NCBI GenBank assembly: GCA_041398825.1
Contig: JAWKTX010000003.1
Location: 372,001-436,000, forward strand
Length of the DNA: 64,000 nt
Origin: Planctomycetaceae bacterium
GTDB lineage: Bacteria > Planctomycetota > Planctomycetia > Planctomycetales > Planctomycetaceae
Reading direction: 5' to 3'
Part shown: positions 1 to 8,720 of the stretch, one piece after another
Numbering within the stretch: position 1 is the stretch's first letter
Layout of the letters: each line of letters begins with the position of its first letter
Notes under the pieces: model-generated
Databases searched by the model: none
Told to the model about the DNA's origin: nothing
Seen by the model: the letters and a program-made list of their open reading frames with translations, nothing else
Position numbers and translations under genes: made by a program

Positions 1-45
1 GCAATGCTCGGGTGGGCGAATATCAGTTGCCGTTCAGGATTGGCT

Positions 46-128
46 CTGTTTCAGGAAAGACTGTTTCAGGAAAGACTGGTTCAGGAAAGACTGTTTCAGG
101 AAAGACTGTTTCAGGAAAGACTGGTTCC
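46..128. repeat. 15-bp tandem repeat, about 5.5 copies
   Basis: Five back-to-back units of ctgtttcaggaaaga (46-60, 61-75, 76-90, 91-105, 106-120) are followed by a partial sixth. The third unit and the partial sixth read ctggttc instead of ctgtttc. The array lies about 165 bases upstream of the first DUF1501 gene. The unit length is a multiple of three, which leaves an open frame on the minus strand, but nothing else there looks like a protein. The rest of 1-290 holds no recognisable gene. Confidence 0.9.
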
Positions 129-290
129 ATGGATGCTTCACGGTTAGAGTCTTGCTGAGGATGCCGATCGTCAACGTTAATCGTTTTTCTGACGGGCTGC
201 TGGTTCCGTTACAGCTTCTGGTATTGTCACAGAGTCGACGTTTCGTGCGTCGATGGCATCGAAACAAAATCATCCCGGAGATGTGCTGTC

Positions 291-1742
291 TTGAATCATC
301 GTGTTGAAACTGCCACTGGACTATTACAGCAGGTGACTCGTCGTTACCTGTTTCAGAATTCCGCGCTGGGGCTTGGAGCGGCAGCTTTGGGCTCGCTGTT
401 AAATGAGTCAGCGTCGGCCGGGGCGGAATCATATTCACGTGACCCGATGGCTGCCCGGCCATCGCATCATACTCCGAAAGCCAGGGCTGTCATTTTTCTG
501 TTTATGGCTGGTGGGCCGAGTCAACTGGACTTGTTCACGCACAAACCTTTGTTGCAGAAACACCATGGAGAGTCGCCACCTGCTGAGTTCATGGAAGGCA
601 AACGATTTGCGTTTCTCAAGGGAACAGAAAAGTTGCTGGGCAGTTCCCAGCGATTTGCGAGATGGGGTGAATGTGGTCAGGAGCTGAGTCACCTGTTGCC
701 TCATCATCGTCAAATTGTGGATGAGGTCTGCTGGATCAACGGCATGAAGACCGATGTCTTCAATCATGGTCCGGCGAAGCTGTTTGTTAACACCGGATCG
801 CCTCAACCAGGTCGACCAGGCATGGGGGCCTGGGTGACATACGGCATCGGAAGCGAATCCAGCGACTTGCCCGGTTTTGTCGTGCTGCAGTCAGGTCCTC
901 GAGGGCCTCGCGCGGGAAGTTCGCTCTGGTCGAGCGGATTTCTGCCGACAACGCACCAGGGCGTACCATTTCGGAGTGGACCGGAGCCGATTCTGAATCT
1001 AAAGAGCCCTGAGGGGCAGGGGAGAACGCAGGAACGGCACTTCGTCGATGTCGTGGGCGATTTGAATCGTATGAAGGCAGATGTGGTCGGTGATCCGGAG
1101 ATTCAGACTCGCATTGCTGCCTATGAGATGGCCTACCGCATGCAGTCCAGCGCGCCGGACCTGATGGACCTGGGACAGGAACCGCAACACATTCTTGACC
1201 TGTACGGAGCGACTCCCGGCAAGTCGTCTTATGCAAACAACTGCCTGTTGGCTCGTCGTATGATTCAGCGTGGTGTCCGTTTTGTTCAGCTCTATCACAC
1301 CAACTGGGATCACCACGGAGGGCCAACGGAAAACCTGGAGAATCATCTTCCCGCTGTTTGCCGGGAAGTGGATCAGGCATCGGCAGCCCTGGTTCAGGAT
1401 CTGAAGCAGCAAGGTTTGCTGGACGACACCATCGTGGTTTGGGGTGGAGAATTTGGTCGCACCCCGATGGGAGAAATTCGCCAGACGACCGGTCGCGATC
1501 ACCACATTGATGCTTATACGATGTGGATAGCCGGAGGCGGATTCAAATCGGGGATCATCCATGGTGCGACGGATGAGCTTGGGCTGAGTGTGACTGAGAA
1601 TGCAGTTCACGTTCATGATCTGCAGGCAACAATTCTGCATCAACTGGGGCTGGATCACGAGCGTCTCACCTACAGGTTTCAGGGCAGGGATTTCCGTCTG
1701 ACGGATGTTCACGGTCGTGTGGTAGACGACATCATTGCTTAA
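291..1742 (+). CDS. DUF1501 domain-containing protein, Tat-type leader
   Basis: 483 residues. DUF1501 proteins belong to the alkaline-phosphatase/sulfatase-like superfamily, are very abundant in Planctomycetes and are usually encoded beside a PSD1 cytochrome; their reaction is not established. Visible family signatures are AGGPSQLDLF (about residue 74), WDHHGGPTEN (about 341), GGEFGRTPMG (about 385), GRDHH (about 402) and the terminal RFQGRDFRLTDVHG block. The N-terminus RRYLFQNSALGLGAAALGSL resembles a Tat leader with a degenerate twin-arginine. The start is TTG at 291; no in-frame ATG gives a better N-terminus. It is close in sequence to the DUF1501 protein at 22485. No PSD1 partner is visible, so one may lie upstream of the window. 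A 100-bp repeat begins 4 bases after the stop. Confidence 0.93.
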   Translation: MNHRVETATGLLQQVTRRYLFQNSALGLGAAALGSLLNESASAGAESYSRDPMAARPSHHTPKARAVIFLFMAGGPSQLDLFTHKPLLQKHHGESPPAEFMEGKRFAFLKGTEKLLGSSQRFARWGECGQELSHLLPHHRQIVDEVCWINGMKTDVFNHGPAKLFVNTGSPQPGRPGMGAWVTYGIGSESSDLPGFVVLQSGPRGPRAGSSLWSSGFLPTTHQGVPFRSGPEPILNLKSPEGQGRTQERHFVDVVGDLNRMKADVVGDPEIQTRIAAYEMAYRMQSSAPDLMDLGQEPQHILDLYGATPGKSSYANNCLLARRMIQRGVRFVQLYHTNWDHHGGPTENLENHLPAVCREVDQASAALVQDLKQQGLLDDTIVVWGGEFGRTPMGEIRQTTGRDHHIDAYTMWIAGGGFKSGIIHGATDELGLSVTENAVHVHDLQATILHQLGLDHERLTYRFQGRDFRLTDVHGRVVDDIIA

Positions 1743-1745
1743 CTC

Positions 1746-1844
1746 AGCTGTCCGTTGAAAACCGGGACAGGTACGCTGGACGACTGAAAGCCATCATGTT
1801 TTCAGGTCTCCTGCTCGAGCCAGTCCCGTTCTTTAACAGGTTGT
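1746..1844 (+). repeat. Copy A of the ~100-bp structured 3'-flanking repeat
   Basis: This is a member of a six-copy family in this window. It starts agctgtccgttgaaaaccgg, carries the core ttttcaggtctcctgctcga and ends in a degraded right arm (tctttaacaggttgt). The left arm GTTGAAAACCGGGAC can pair with the right arm GTCCCG...TTTAAC. It begins 4 bases after the DUF1501 stop and points the same way as that gene. Confidence 0.9.
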
Positions 1845-2226
1845 TAGGAGAGATGCGTGCAGACACGCTGTGGGCTGCGGTGAAGGACCCAAAATTCCGC
1901 TCCCGTCTGGCTTACCGTGTGAACGCACGGGGTGTCTGTTCCTTGCGCATGTGGGTCGATCACAAGAGTGTTAACTGGGGTGTGTTAACCTGGGGCAATC
2001 CGTTCAGTAACCGGGGATCGAACCAAGACAATATCCTCTGTGCGAATCCTGAAATCCGGGCCCCCGGAATTGGTTCCAACATGTCTGTGCGCTGTTATTC
2101 TTAGCAGATGCCCAGCGGAAGGTTCCTGGTCTGATGCTGTGCTTGTTGTAATGCCCGGGCGGGCAAAGCATTGAATTTGCACCATTGACGATCACAACAC
2201 GTTGCTTCACAGACCGGCTTTGAGTT
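1845..2226. other. Intergenic stretch, no gene recognised
   Basis: 382 bases between repeat copy A and the hybrid kinase. Short open frames on both strands have no family signatures. A near-duplicated string, gttaactggggtg/gttaacctgggg, occurs around 1968-1996. A string resembling a tRNA T-loop on the minus strand near 2016 has no matching acceptor, D or anticodon stems. Confidence 0.5.
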
Positions 2227-5200
2227 TTGGGTTTGCTGGAGGGCTATCAGTTGCCAAACTCGTCAATAATCGCTGTCTTCACTTGTGATGTCTGCGGGCG
2301 ATTCACTTCGTTCAATTCGAACATTTGCAGAATACTCGGGCGGACACCGTCTTTGCAGGAATCGGTTCCGGAGTTCCTTAATGCGTGTCACATTCAGCAT
2401 CTGGATGGGACACCAATGTCTGTCGAACAGTGTCCGGTCTTGTCCGCAATCAGGACTGGCGAAGAGCATTCCTCAGAACTCACTGTGCGTCGTGGTGGTC
2501 AGGAGCCGTTGACTATACTTGCGACGGCTTCTCCCGTGTTTGGGCCCGGTGGCGAAATCAGCGGAGCCACTGCGGTTCTGGTCGATATCACGCAGCGGGA
2601 GAAGGATCGCAGTTCACTCGCGCTGTTTCGAACCCTGATTGACAATATTCCCGATTGCATTGAAGTCATCGATCCGGAGACAGGCGGGTTTCTGGATGTC
2701 AATGAGTTTTCGTGCAAACTGCATGGCTATACGCGGGAGGAGTTTCTGGGGCTTTGTGTGACGGATATTGATTCGAGTCTGTCGCCATCGTCATGGAATC
2801 AGTTTCGGGATGAGTTAAAGAAATCGGGACGAATGGTTTGCCATGCCGAGCATCGCTGCCGGGATGGTTCGGTGTTTCCTGTTGAAGTGAATGCAGCCTT
2901 CATTCATCTCGACAGGGATTATTTTCTGGCCGTTGTCCGAGACATGTCAGATCAGCGAGCTGTGCGAAGTTTACTGCGGGAGAGTGAGCAGAAATGGCGG
3001 GCGATTGCCACGACGATGCCGCATGCCCTTTACATCTTCGACATTCCGTCGGCAAAGAATGTTTATATGAATCGGGAGGTGTGGTCGGATCTTGGTTACA
3101 CCGCAGCAGACTTTCCCGAGGGAGGCCGCGATATCCTCAACAAGCTTCTGCATCCGGAAGACCTTGCTCGCGTTCCTGAGTTGCTGTCTCGATGGGACAA
3201 CGTTTGCGATGGCGAGATTCTTGAGACCGAATATCGAATGCGTCATGCCTCTGGCGAGTGGCATTGGTTTTTGGGGCGAGACACCGTATTCCATCGAGAC
3301 GACAACGGTCGCGTCGTTCAGGTGATCGGCACAGCTCAGGATGTGACCGAGTGGAAGAGGGCAGAGCAGACACTGCGTGAAAACGAAACACGTCTTCGGC
3401 TTTCCATTCAGTCTGCGAATATCGGATCCTGGGAATGGGATATTCAATGCAACGAGGTTCGGTTTTCTCCGGAATGGAAGCAACAGCTTGGTTATCAGGA
3501 TGATGAACTGGCCGATGACTACATGGAATGGGAAGGAAGACTGCACCCGCAGGATCGCGAACGTGTTCTCAAAGCACTGCAGGACTATTTCATTCACAAG
3601 GAGGCGGATTACGCAATCGAATTTCGCCTGCGGCACAGAGACGGTTCCTATCGATGGATCTATACGCGAGGAACGGCGCGATGGGATAAGAATGGCCAGC
3701 CCGTACGAATGATGGGATGTCATGTCGACATTACGGAAAGACGCCGGGCGGAAGATACCATCCACCAGTTTGTGGAGGTACTGGCTCATACAACTGGTCA
3801 GGAATTCTTTACGGTGCTGGTTCAGAATCTGAGCAAAATCTGTCAGGTGGAGTATGCCTTCGCTGCATCCGTGGATGCCTCCAGTCCGGACGAAATTCAG
3901 ACAATTGCAGCCGCAAGAAACGGCAATTCCATTGCCAATGTCCGTTACAGGATGCATGGCACACCCTGCGAACATGTTGTGCGCCGTTCCTTATGCTACT
4001 TCCCAAGCCATGTTCAGGAACGATTTCCGGAAGACCAGATGCTTGCGAAGCTGGGAGCGGAAAGCTACATGGGCATCCCCTTGTGGGCCAGCGATGGTCA
4101 GCCGCTCGGGCTGCTCGTGCTGCTCCATACCGGACCTATGAATGATGCTGAACTAACCCGAGCCACTCTGCAGATTGTCGCCGTTCGGTGCGGTGCAGAA
4201 CTGGAGCGCAAACGAGCAGAAGAATTACTTCGCAAGAGTGAAGAGCGATTACTGTCCGTCGTGCGAAATACACCCAACGTCGCCATTCAGTGGTATGATT
4301 CAGATGGTCAAGTCCGACTCTGGAATGAAGCTTCTGAAACCCTGTATGGCTACCATTCTGCCGAAGTTGTTGGTCGGAGGCTCGCCGAGCTTGACCCACC
4401 GCCGAAGGATCCGACGACCCTGGGTCTTGCGTTTGAAGAGCTTCGCAATGCGAACGGTGCCGCAGCTCCGAGTGAGTACAGTTTTCAGCAGCGCGATGGA
4501 AGAAAGGGAACCTGTCTATCAAGTATCTTCAGGATTCCGGGCGACGAAGACAACGATCTGTTTGTCTGTATGGACGTGGACATCACGGAAAGAAAACAGG
4601 CGGAAGAGGAACGTCGGCACCTGGAAAAACAGCTTCTGCATGCTCAGAAACTTGAAAGCCTTGGTGTCCTTGCCGGAGGGATCGCCCATGATTTCAACAA
4701 CCTTCTGACTTCAATGATGGGTTATGCCAGTCTGGCGCAGGCTGATGTCGAAGCGGAATCGAGTGTCAGCGACATGTTGCGGGAAATTGAAAAGGCTGCT
4801 CAACGCGCAGCCCAGTTGACACAGCAACTGCTTGCGTATGCAGGGAAGGGCCGATTTGTTGTTGAGCCTGTTCGACTGGATGCGGTCGTTGAAGATCTGG
4901 CACGATTGCTGGCCACAGTTATCTCACGAAAGGCAGCAGTAACGCTGGATCTTCAGCCAACCGTGATCCATGGTGATGCGTCGCAGATTCAACAGGTTGT
5001 TATGAACTTAATTACCAATGCCTCAGATGCACTCGGTGGCGAAAACGGCCGAATTCGTATTCGAACCGGAGTCCGTCATGTTGAATCCGAACAATTGACC
5101 TCTCTGGTTTGTCCGGATCCTCTGCCAACCGGAGATTACGCTTTTCTTGAGGTGGAAGATACGGGCACCGGAATGACGGCTGAAACCGTCGCAAGGATCT

Positions 5201-5787
5201 TCGACCCATTCTTTACGACTAAATTCGCAGGACGTGGTCTGGGACTCGCTGCGGTTCTTGGAATTGTTCGAAGTCATAAAGGTACAATTCACGTCGATTC
5301 ACGATCCGGAACCGGAACGCGTTTTGAAGTGCTGTTCCCGGCAAGTTCCGTGGCAGTGATGCCCAAAGTGGGTTCAAAACCTGCATCCGGATATGAAAAA
5401 GGTCAGGGGGAGATTCTGTTGATTGAAGACGACCCCAACGTGCGACTGTTTACGAAGCACACACTGGAAAAGGCTGGCTTTACTGTTCGTATTGCCGTCG
5501 ATGGTCGGGAAGGCGTCGATGAATTTCGGCATCACAGAGATCAAATCGTTGTCGTTCTGCTGGACCTGACAATGCCGAAGAAAGATGGGACAGAAGTCCT
5601 TCGAGAGATTCGCGAACTGAGTCCGAAAGTGCCTATCCTTGTGATGAGTGGCTTCAGCGAACAGGATGTCCTGTCCCGATGCACGCGACTTGGTGCAACC
5701 GGATTTCTTCAGAAACCATTCCTGCCTCGACGATTGCTGACGGAAGTCAACGGAATGCTCGAAACCGCCCACCGAGTGCCTGCTTAG
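2227..5787 (+). CDS. Hybrid sensor histidine kinase: multiple PAS, GAF, HisKA, HATPase_c, REC
   Basis: 1186 residues with no membrane segment, so a cytoplasmic sensor. Domains in order: PAS about 8-125, PAS about 131-250, PAS/PAC about 258-380, PAS/PAC about 385-510 (each ends in a D-I/V-T-E/Q-R type PAC boundary), GAF about 515-665, PAS about 670-795. HisKA follows with the H-box GGIAHDFNNLL (phosphoacceptor His821), then HATPase_c (N box NLITNASDA, G1 DTGTGM, F box FDPFFTTK, G2 GRGLGLAAV). The C-terminal receiver has ILLIEDD and Asp1113 in LLDLTMP. The kinase class suits a phosphorelay ending in its own receiver; input and target are unknown. The start is TTG at 2227, just after an in-frame TGA at 2221; the first PAS motif begins within about 10 residues, which supports this start. 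Confidence 0.95.
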   Translation: MGLLEGYQLPNSSIIAVFTCDVCGRFTSFNSNICRILGRTPSLQESVPEFLNACHIQHLDGTPMSVEQCPVLSAIRTGEEHSSELTVRRGGQEPLTILATASPVFGPGGEISGATAVLVDITQREKDRSSLALFRTLIDNIPDCIEVIDPETGGFLDVNEFSCKLHGYTREEFLGLCVTDIDSSLSPSSWNQFRDELKKSGRMVCHAEHRCRDGSVFPVEVNAAFIHLDRDYFLAVVRDMSDQRAVRSLLRESEQKWRAIATTMPHALYIFDIPSAKNVYMNREVWSDLGYTAADFPEGGRDILNKLLHPEDLARVPELLSRWDNVCDGEILETEYRMRHASGEWHWFLGRDTVFHRDDNGRVVQVIGTAQDVTEWKRAEQTLRENETRLRLSIQSANIGSWEWDIQCNEVRFSPEWKQQLGYQDDELADDYMEWEGRLHPQDRERVLKALQDYFIHKEADYAIEFRLRHRDGSYRWIYTRGTARWDKNGQPVRMMGCHVDITERRRAEDTIHQFVEVLAHTTGQEFFTVLVQNLSKICQVEYAFAASVDASSPDEIQTIAAARNGNSIANVRYRMHGTPCEHVVRRSLCYFPSHVQERFPEDQMLAKLGAESYMGIPLWASDGQPLGLLVLLHTGPMNDAELTRATLQIVAVRCGAELERKRAEELLRKSEERLLSVVRNTPNVAIQWYDSDGQVRLWNEASETLYGYHSAEVVGRRLAELDPPPKDPTTLGLAFEELRNANGAAAPSEYSFQQRDGRKGTCLSSIFRIPGDEDNDLFVCMDVDITERKQAEEERRHLEKQLLHAQKLESLGVLAGGIAHDFNNLLTSMMGYASLAQADVEAESSVSDMLREIEKAAQRAAQLTQQLLAYAGKGRFVVEPVRLDAVVEDLARLLATVISRKAAVTLDLQPTVIHGDASQIQQVVMNLITNASDALGGENGRIRIRTGVRHVESEQLTSLVCPDPLPTGDYAFLEVEDTGTGMTAETVARIFDPFFTTKFAGRGLGLAAVLGIVRSHKGTIHVDSRSGTGTRFEVLFPASSVAVMPKVGSKPASGYEKGQGEILLIEDDPNVRLFTKHTLEKAGFTVRIAVDGREGVDEFRHHRDQIVVVLLDLTMPKKDGTEVLREIRELSPKVPILVMSGFSEQDVLSRCTRLGATGFLQKPFLPRRLLTEVNGMLETAHRVPA

Positions 5788-5808
5788 CAGTCCTCATGAG
5801 GCGGGCCT

Positions 5809-5885
5809 GGCTGTCCGTTGAAAGACCGGGACAGGCACGACTGCACGACTGGAAACCATCGTGTTTTAAGGTCTCCTGCTCGAGC
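5809..5885 (+). repeat. Copy B of the ~100-bp repeat, truncated on the right
   Basis: It starts ggctgtccgttgaaagaccg and keeps the core aaggtctcctgctcgagc, then stops abruptly at 5885. The next base begins the stop codon of the convergent DUF1501 gene, so the right inverted arm (GTCCCGTTTTTCAAC in other copies) is missing. It lies 21 bases after the hybrid-kinase stop and in the same orientation. Confidence 0.88.
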
Positions 5886-7223
5886 TTAAACAAGTTCGGG
5901 CAGGGGAGTCGTGTGATCCAGTAAATACTGAGGTCGTCCGGTGAGGTCGGTGAGTTTCGTCGTGTCCGGATTGATTCCCAGATGGCGATAGAGCGCGGCA
6001 AGAACTTCTCCGAAGTGTACCGGTCGATCAGCAATCTCAGCCCCAAGTCGATCTGTGGCGCCGATGACCTGTCCTGTTCGAAATCCACCGCCAGCCAGTA
6101 GTCCTCCGCCAACTTGTGGCCAGTGATCGCGTCCGGCATCCTTGTTGATTCTGGGTGTTCGGCCAAATTCGCCCCATGCGATGACAGCAACATCATCGGA
6201 AAGTCCTCTCTGATGAAGATCTTCGATGAGCGCAGAAAGCCCCTGGTCAAATTGCGGAAGGTGGGTGTTCTTCATTCCATCAAAATTGTTGCTGTGAAAA
6301 TCCCAACGTCCGAAATTCAGAGTCACAACGCGACAGCCTGCTTCGACAAGACGCCGCGCCATCAGAAAGTGTTCCAGATTGCGCGGTGCTCCATCTCCGA
6401 ATCGATTCTCGTCTCCCTTGCCGTATCGTTCTCGAACAGAATCCGGTTCTTTCGAAATATCCAGGGCTTCCGCCAGCGCGCTGCTTGTGAGAATGTTGAA
6501 TGCCTGCTGGCTGATAGCATCCATGCCGTCCAGAGTTCCGCTTGCATCGATATCTCGACGAAGCTGGTCGATCCCCGTCAACAGAGCACGACGGTTGCTA
6601 AGTCGATCGGCAGAGATGCCATGCAGCTTCATGTCTTCTGCTGCAGGACCGGACGGTCGAAACGCAGAATGAGCCACACCGAGAAATCCCGGATGTCCTG
6701 GCGAGCCGTATGGTGGGTGTCCTGCATCCGGGGCGAGTCCAACGAATGGGGGAACCGCCTGATTAACCGGTCCAAGGACTCGAGAGGTGACCGAACCCAT
6801 GGAAGGCCATCCGCCGGGCGGCTGATTGCGCGTTGTTCGACCGGTGTAGCAGATAAATGAATCGTGAGCACCATCCGGAGAACCGTACACGCTTCGCAGC
6901 GGAACACATTTGTCCATGATGGCAGCCAATCGAGGCATGTGTTCGCAAATCTCGATGCCATCGACGCTGGTTGGAATGGGTCGAAACTCTCCGCGAATCT
7001 CGGAAGGAGCAGACATTTTCAGGTCGTACATATCCTGATGCCCGGGTGCTCCGCACATGTAGATCATGATGACGGATTTATGGCGCCGCACTCCGGCGGC
7101 CTGATCTGCTCTCAGAACGTCGGCAAGAGACAGGCCACCAAGCGTGAGCGTACCGATGCGCAGCACGTCTCGTCGGGTGATTCCGTCGCATAACTTGCTT
7201 CCGTGGCCGTAGAGTGAGAACAT
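5886..7223 (-). CDS. DUF1501 domain-containing protein, Tat-secreted
   Basis: 445 residues from the ATG at 7223, which is preceded on its strand by caggagacatca (GGAG Shine-Dalgarno). The leader ITRRDVLRIGTLTLGGLSLA is a textbook twin-arginine signal. DUF1501 signatures are present: YMCGAPGHQDMYDLK, FGRWDFHSNN, AWGEFGRTPRIN and GRDHWP. It is a different subfamily from the proteins at 291 and 22485, shorter and ending LDHTTPLPELV. It is convergent with the hybrid kinase and has no PSD1 cytochrome beside it. It probably acts outside the cytoplasmic membrane; substrate unknown. Confidence 0.93.
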   Translation of the reverse strand: MFSLYGHGSKLCDGITRRDVLRIGTLTLGGLSLADVLRADQAAGVRRHKSVIMIYMCGAPGHQDMYDLKMSAPSEIRGEFRPIPTSVDGIEICEHMPRLAAIMDKCVPLRSVYGSPDGAHDSFICYTGRTTRNQPPGGWPSMGSVTSRVLGPVNQAVPPFVGLAPDAGHPPYGSPGHPGFLGVAHSAFRPSGPAAEDMKLHGISADRLSNRRALLTGIDQLRRDIDASGTLDGMDAISQQAFNILTSSALAEALDISKEPDSVRERYGKGDENRFGDGAPRNLEHFLMARRLVEAGCRVVTLNFGRWDFHSNNFDGMKNTHLPQFDQGLSALIEDLHQRGLSDDVAVIAWGEFGRTPRINKDAGRDHWPQVGGGLLAGGGFRTGQVIGATDRLGAEIADRPVHFGEVLAALYRHLGINPDTTKLTDLTGRPQYLLDHTTPLPELV

Positions 7224-7424
7224 TGATGTCTCCTGTATGTAAGCCGCCGCAGGCCCTGCTCCGGGGTAAGGCCGGACAGGGCTGGTGTTTGTGGCTGATG
7301 GCAAAGGTGGGTTTTGGCTGCCGGGATCGTGGTGGGCTGTCCAATTATCGGTTATGGATGACTGACTTGCTACGCTGTTTCCCTGATTTCCAGGGTAAGG
7401 CTGTTGAATTGAGCGGAATCGAAC

Positions 7425-8720
7425 ATGTCCTCTCGAAAGCTCCCGTGGTACCGGAAATTAGCCTTCATCTCGATGACATTGACGCTGGTCTGGGGCATCA
7501 TCGAGCTGATTTCACTTGGTGGGCTGCATTTGTGTCGGGGGGAATTCACATTTGCCGGACTCCGGGAGGAGCAGCGCATTCTGGCGAAAGGGGCTCGCCT
7601 CGTTTCGAGTGGCGAAGAAGTCATTCATCCCTATCTGGGCTGGATCAAGAATCCGGATCTGGCTGAGCCGGAGCAGATAAATGGGAGAGAAATTCGCGTC
7701 AATGCCCTGGGCTTCCGGGACGATGGAGAGACGATCTATCAGCGAAACCGAAGAGAATTTCTGCTTGGAATCGCCGGCGGGTCTGTTGCGAGCAACATGT
7801 CATGGGATGCGGAGGATTTGATTCTGGAACTTCTTTCCGGGCACCCGGCAATTCAGGGACGCTCTATTCGAATCATTCGAATGGCGACGCCCGGGTATAA
7901 GCAACCCCAGCAACTCCAGTTGCTCACGTATCTGCTGGCACTGGGAGGCGAATTCGATGCTGTGATTAATCTGGATGGCTTCAACGAAGCGACTCTCGCG
8001 GTGCAGGAGAACGCAAAGAATGAAACAGCAATCGCGTATCCACGAGGATGGCATACGCGCACGATTACGATGTTCGATCCGAAGGATTCAAAGGATGCAT
8101 TTGCCTTGCTGGAGATCAAGGCCACTCGACAACGAATGGCTCAGACGATCCTGCAGCCACCATGGTGCTGGTCTCCGGCCTGCAATCTCTTCTGGTTGTT
8201 TCGTGAACAGCAGAACATCGAGCGGTTGACGGACCTGGGGGTCAGGCTCTTTAGCCAGCAGCGAACAGGGTTTGGTAATCATGGCCCACTGGAAACGTTT
8301 ACCAGTGAAGAAGACATGGCGGACAAGGCTGCTGAACTCTGGTTTCGAAGTTCATTGCAGATGCAACGACTTTGTGCGGCTAATGGCATCATCTACCTGC
8401 ATGCATTGCAGCCGGATCAGTACGTTCAGGGTTCAAAACCACTCACGGAAGCAGAACTCAGAGAGGCATATGCAGAAGATGCAGGTACGCTTTCTGTTGT
8501 GCGGCTCACCTATCCGAGGTTGATGCAGCTGGGCCGGATGCTGACCGAAGAGGGTGTCGCATTTTCTGATCAGACAATGGTCTTTAAAGAAGTGAATGAA
8601 ACACTCTACATCGATCCGTGGTGTCATGTGAACAAGCGCGGAAGTGAGATTCTTGCGACTTCGGTGCTCAAAGACCTGATGCATTTACTTGAAGTTGAAC
8701 GCGGCAAGACTTCGGAATGA
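7425..8720 (+). CDS. Membrane-anchored SGNH/GDSL-hydrolase-like protein
   Basis: 431 residues. One N-terminal membrane segment (about 12-34, FISMTLTLVWGIIELISLGG) anchors an extracytoplasmic domain. HPYLGW and VNALGFRD (about 67-98) are typical of planctomycete SGNH-fold proteins. IAGGSVASN (about 114) stands where the nucleophile block I sits, LDGFNE (about 184) resembles block III (GxND), and DPWCHVNKRG (about 404) gives the block V Asp-x-x-His. The family acts on ester or acetyl groups, often on polysaccharide, but the divergent block I leaves activity unproven. The stop codon overlaps the start of the chemoreceptor gene by four bases (ATGA), so the two are probably co-translated. Confidence 0.7.
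   Translation: MSSRKLPWYRKLAFISMTLTLVWGIIELISLGGLHLCRGEFTFAGLREEQRILAKGARLVSSGEEVIHPYLGWIKNPDLAEPEQINGREIRVNALGFRDDGETIYQRNRREFLLGIAGGSVASNMSWDAEDLILELLSGHPAIQGRSIRIIRMATPGYKQPQQLQLLTYLLALGGEFDAVINLDGFNEATLAVQENAKNETAIAYPRGWHTRTITMFDPKDSKDAFALLEIKATRQRMAQTILQPPWCWSPACNLFWLFREQQNIERLTDLGVRLFSQQRTGFGNHGPLETFTSEEDMADKAAELWFRSSLQMQRLCAANGIIYLHALQPDQYVQGSKPLTEAELREAYAEDAGTLSVVRLTYPRLMQLGRMLTEEGVAFSDQTMVFKEVNETLYIDPWCHVNKRGSEILATSVLKDLMHLLEVERGKTSE

Noticed and set aside
46..128. CRISPR array
   Set aside because: Units are contiguous 15-mers with no spacers, and no cas genes are present.
34..462. Minus-strand frame with a KQSFL-type repeated C-terminus
   Set aside because: The repeat is only the translation of the 15-bp DNA tandem array, and the rest overlaps the DUF1501 signal-peptide region.
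2005..2085. tRNA-like T-loop string (ggttcgatccc on the minus strand)
   Set aside because: The T-stem does not close, and no acceptor, D or anticodon stem fits around it.
1796..2104. Plus-strand frame starting FSGLLLEPVPFF after the first DUF1501 gene
   Set aside because: The start is the translated core of the ~100-bp repeat; the same peptide appears after other copies, and the remainder has no family signature.
2971..3975. 334-residue open frame on the minus strand
   Set aside because: It is antisense to clear PAS/PAC motifs of the hybrid kinase; codon-bias shadow.
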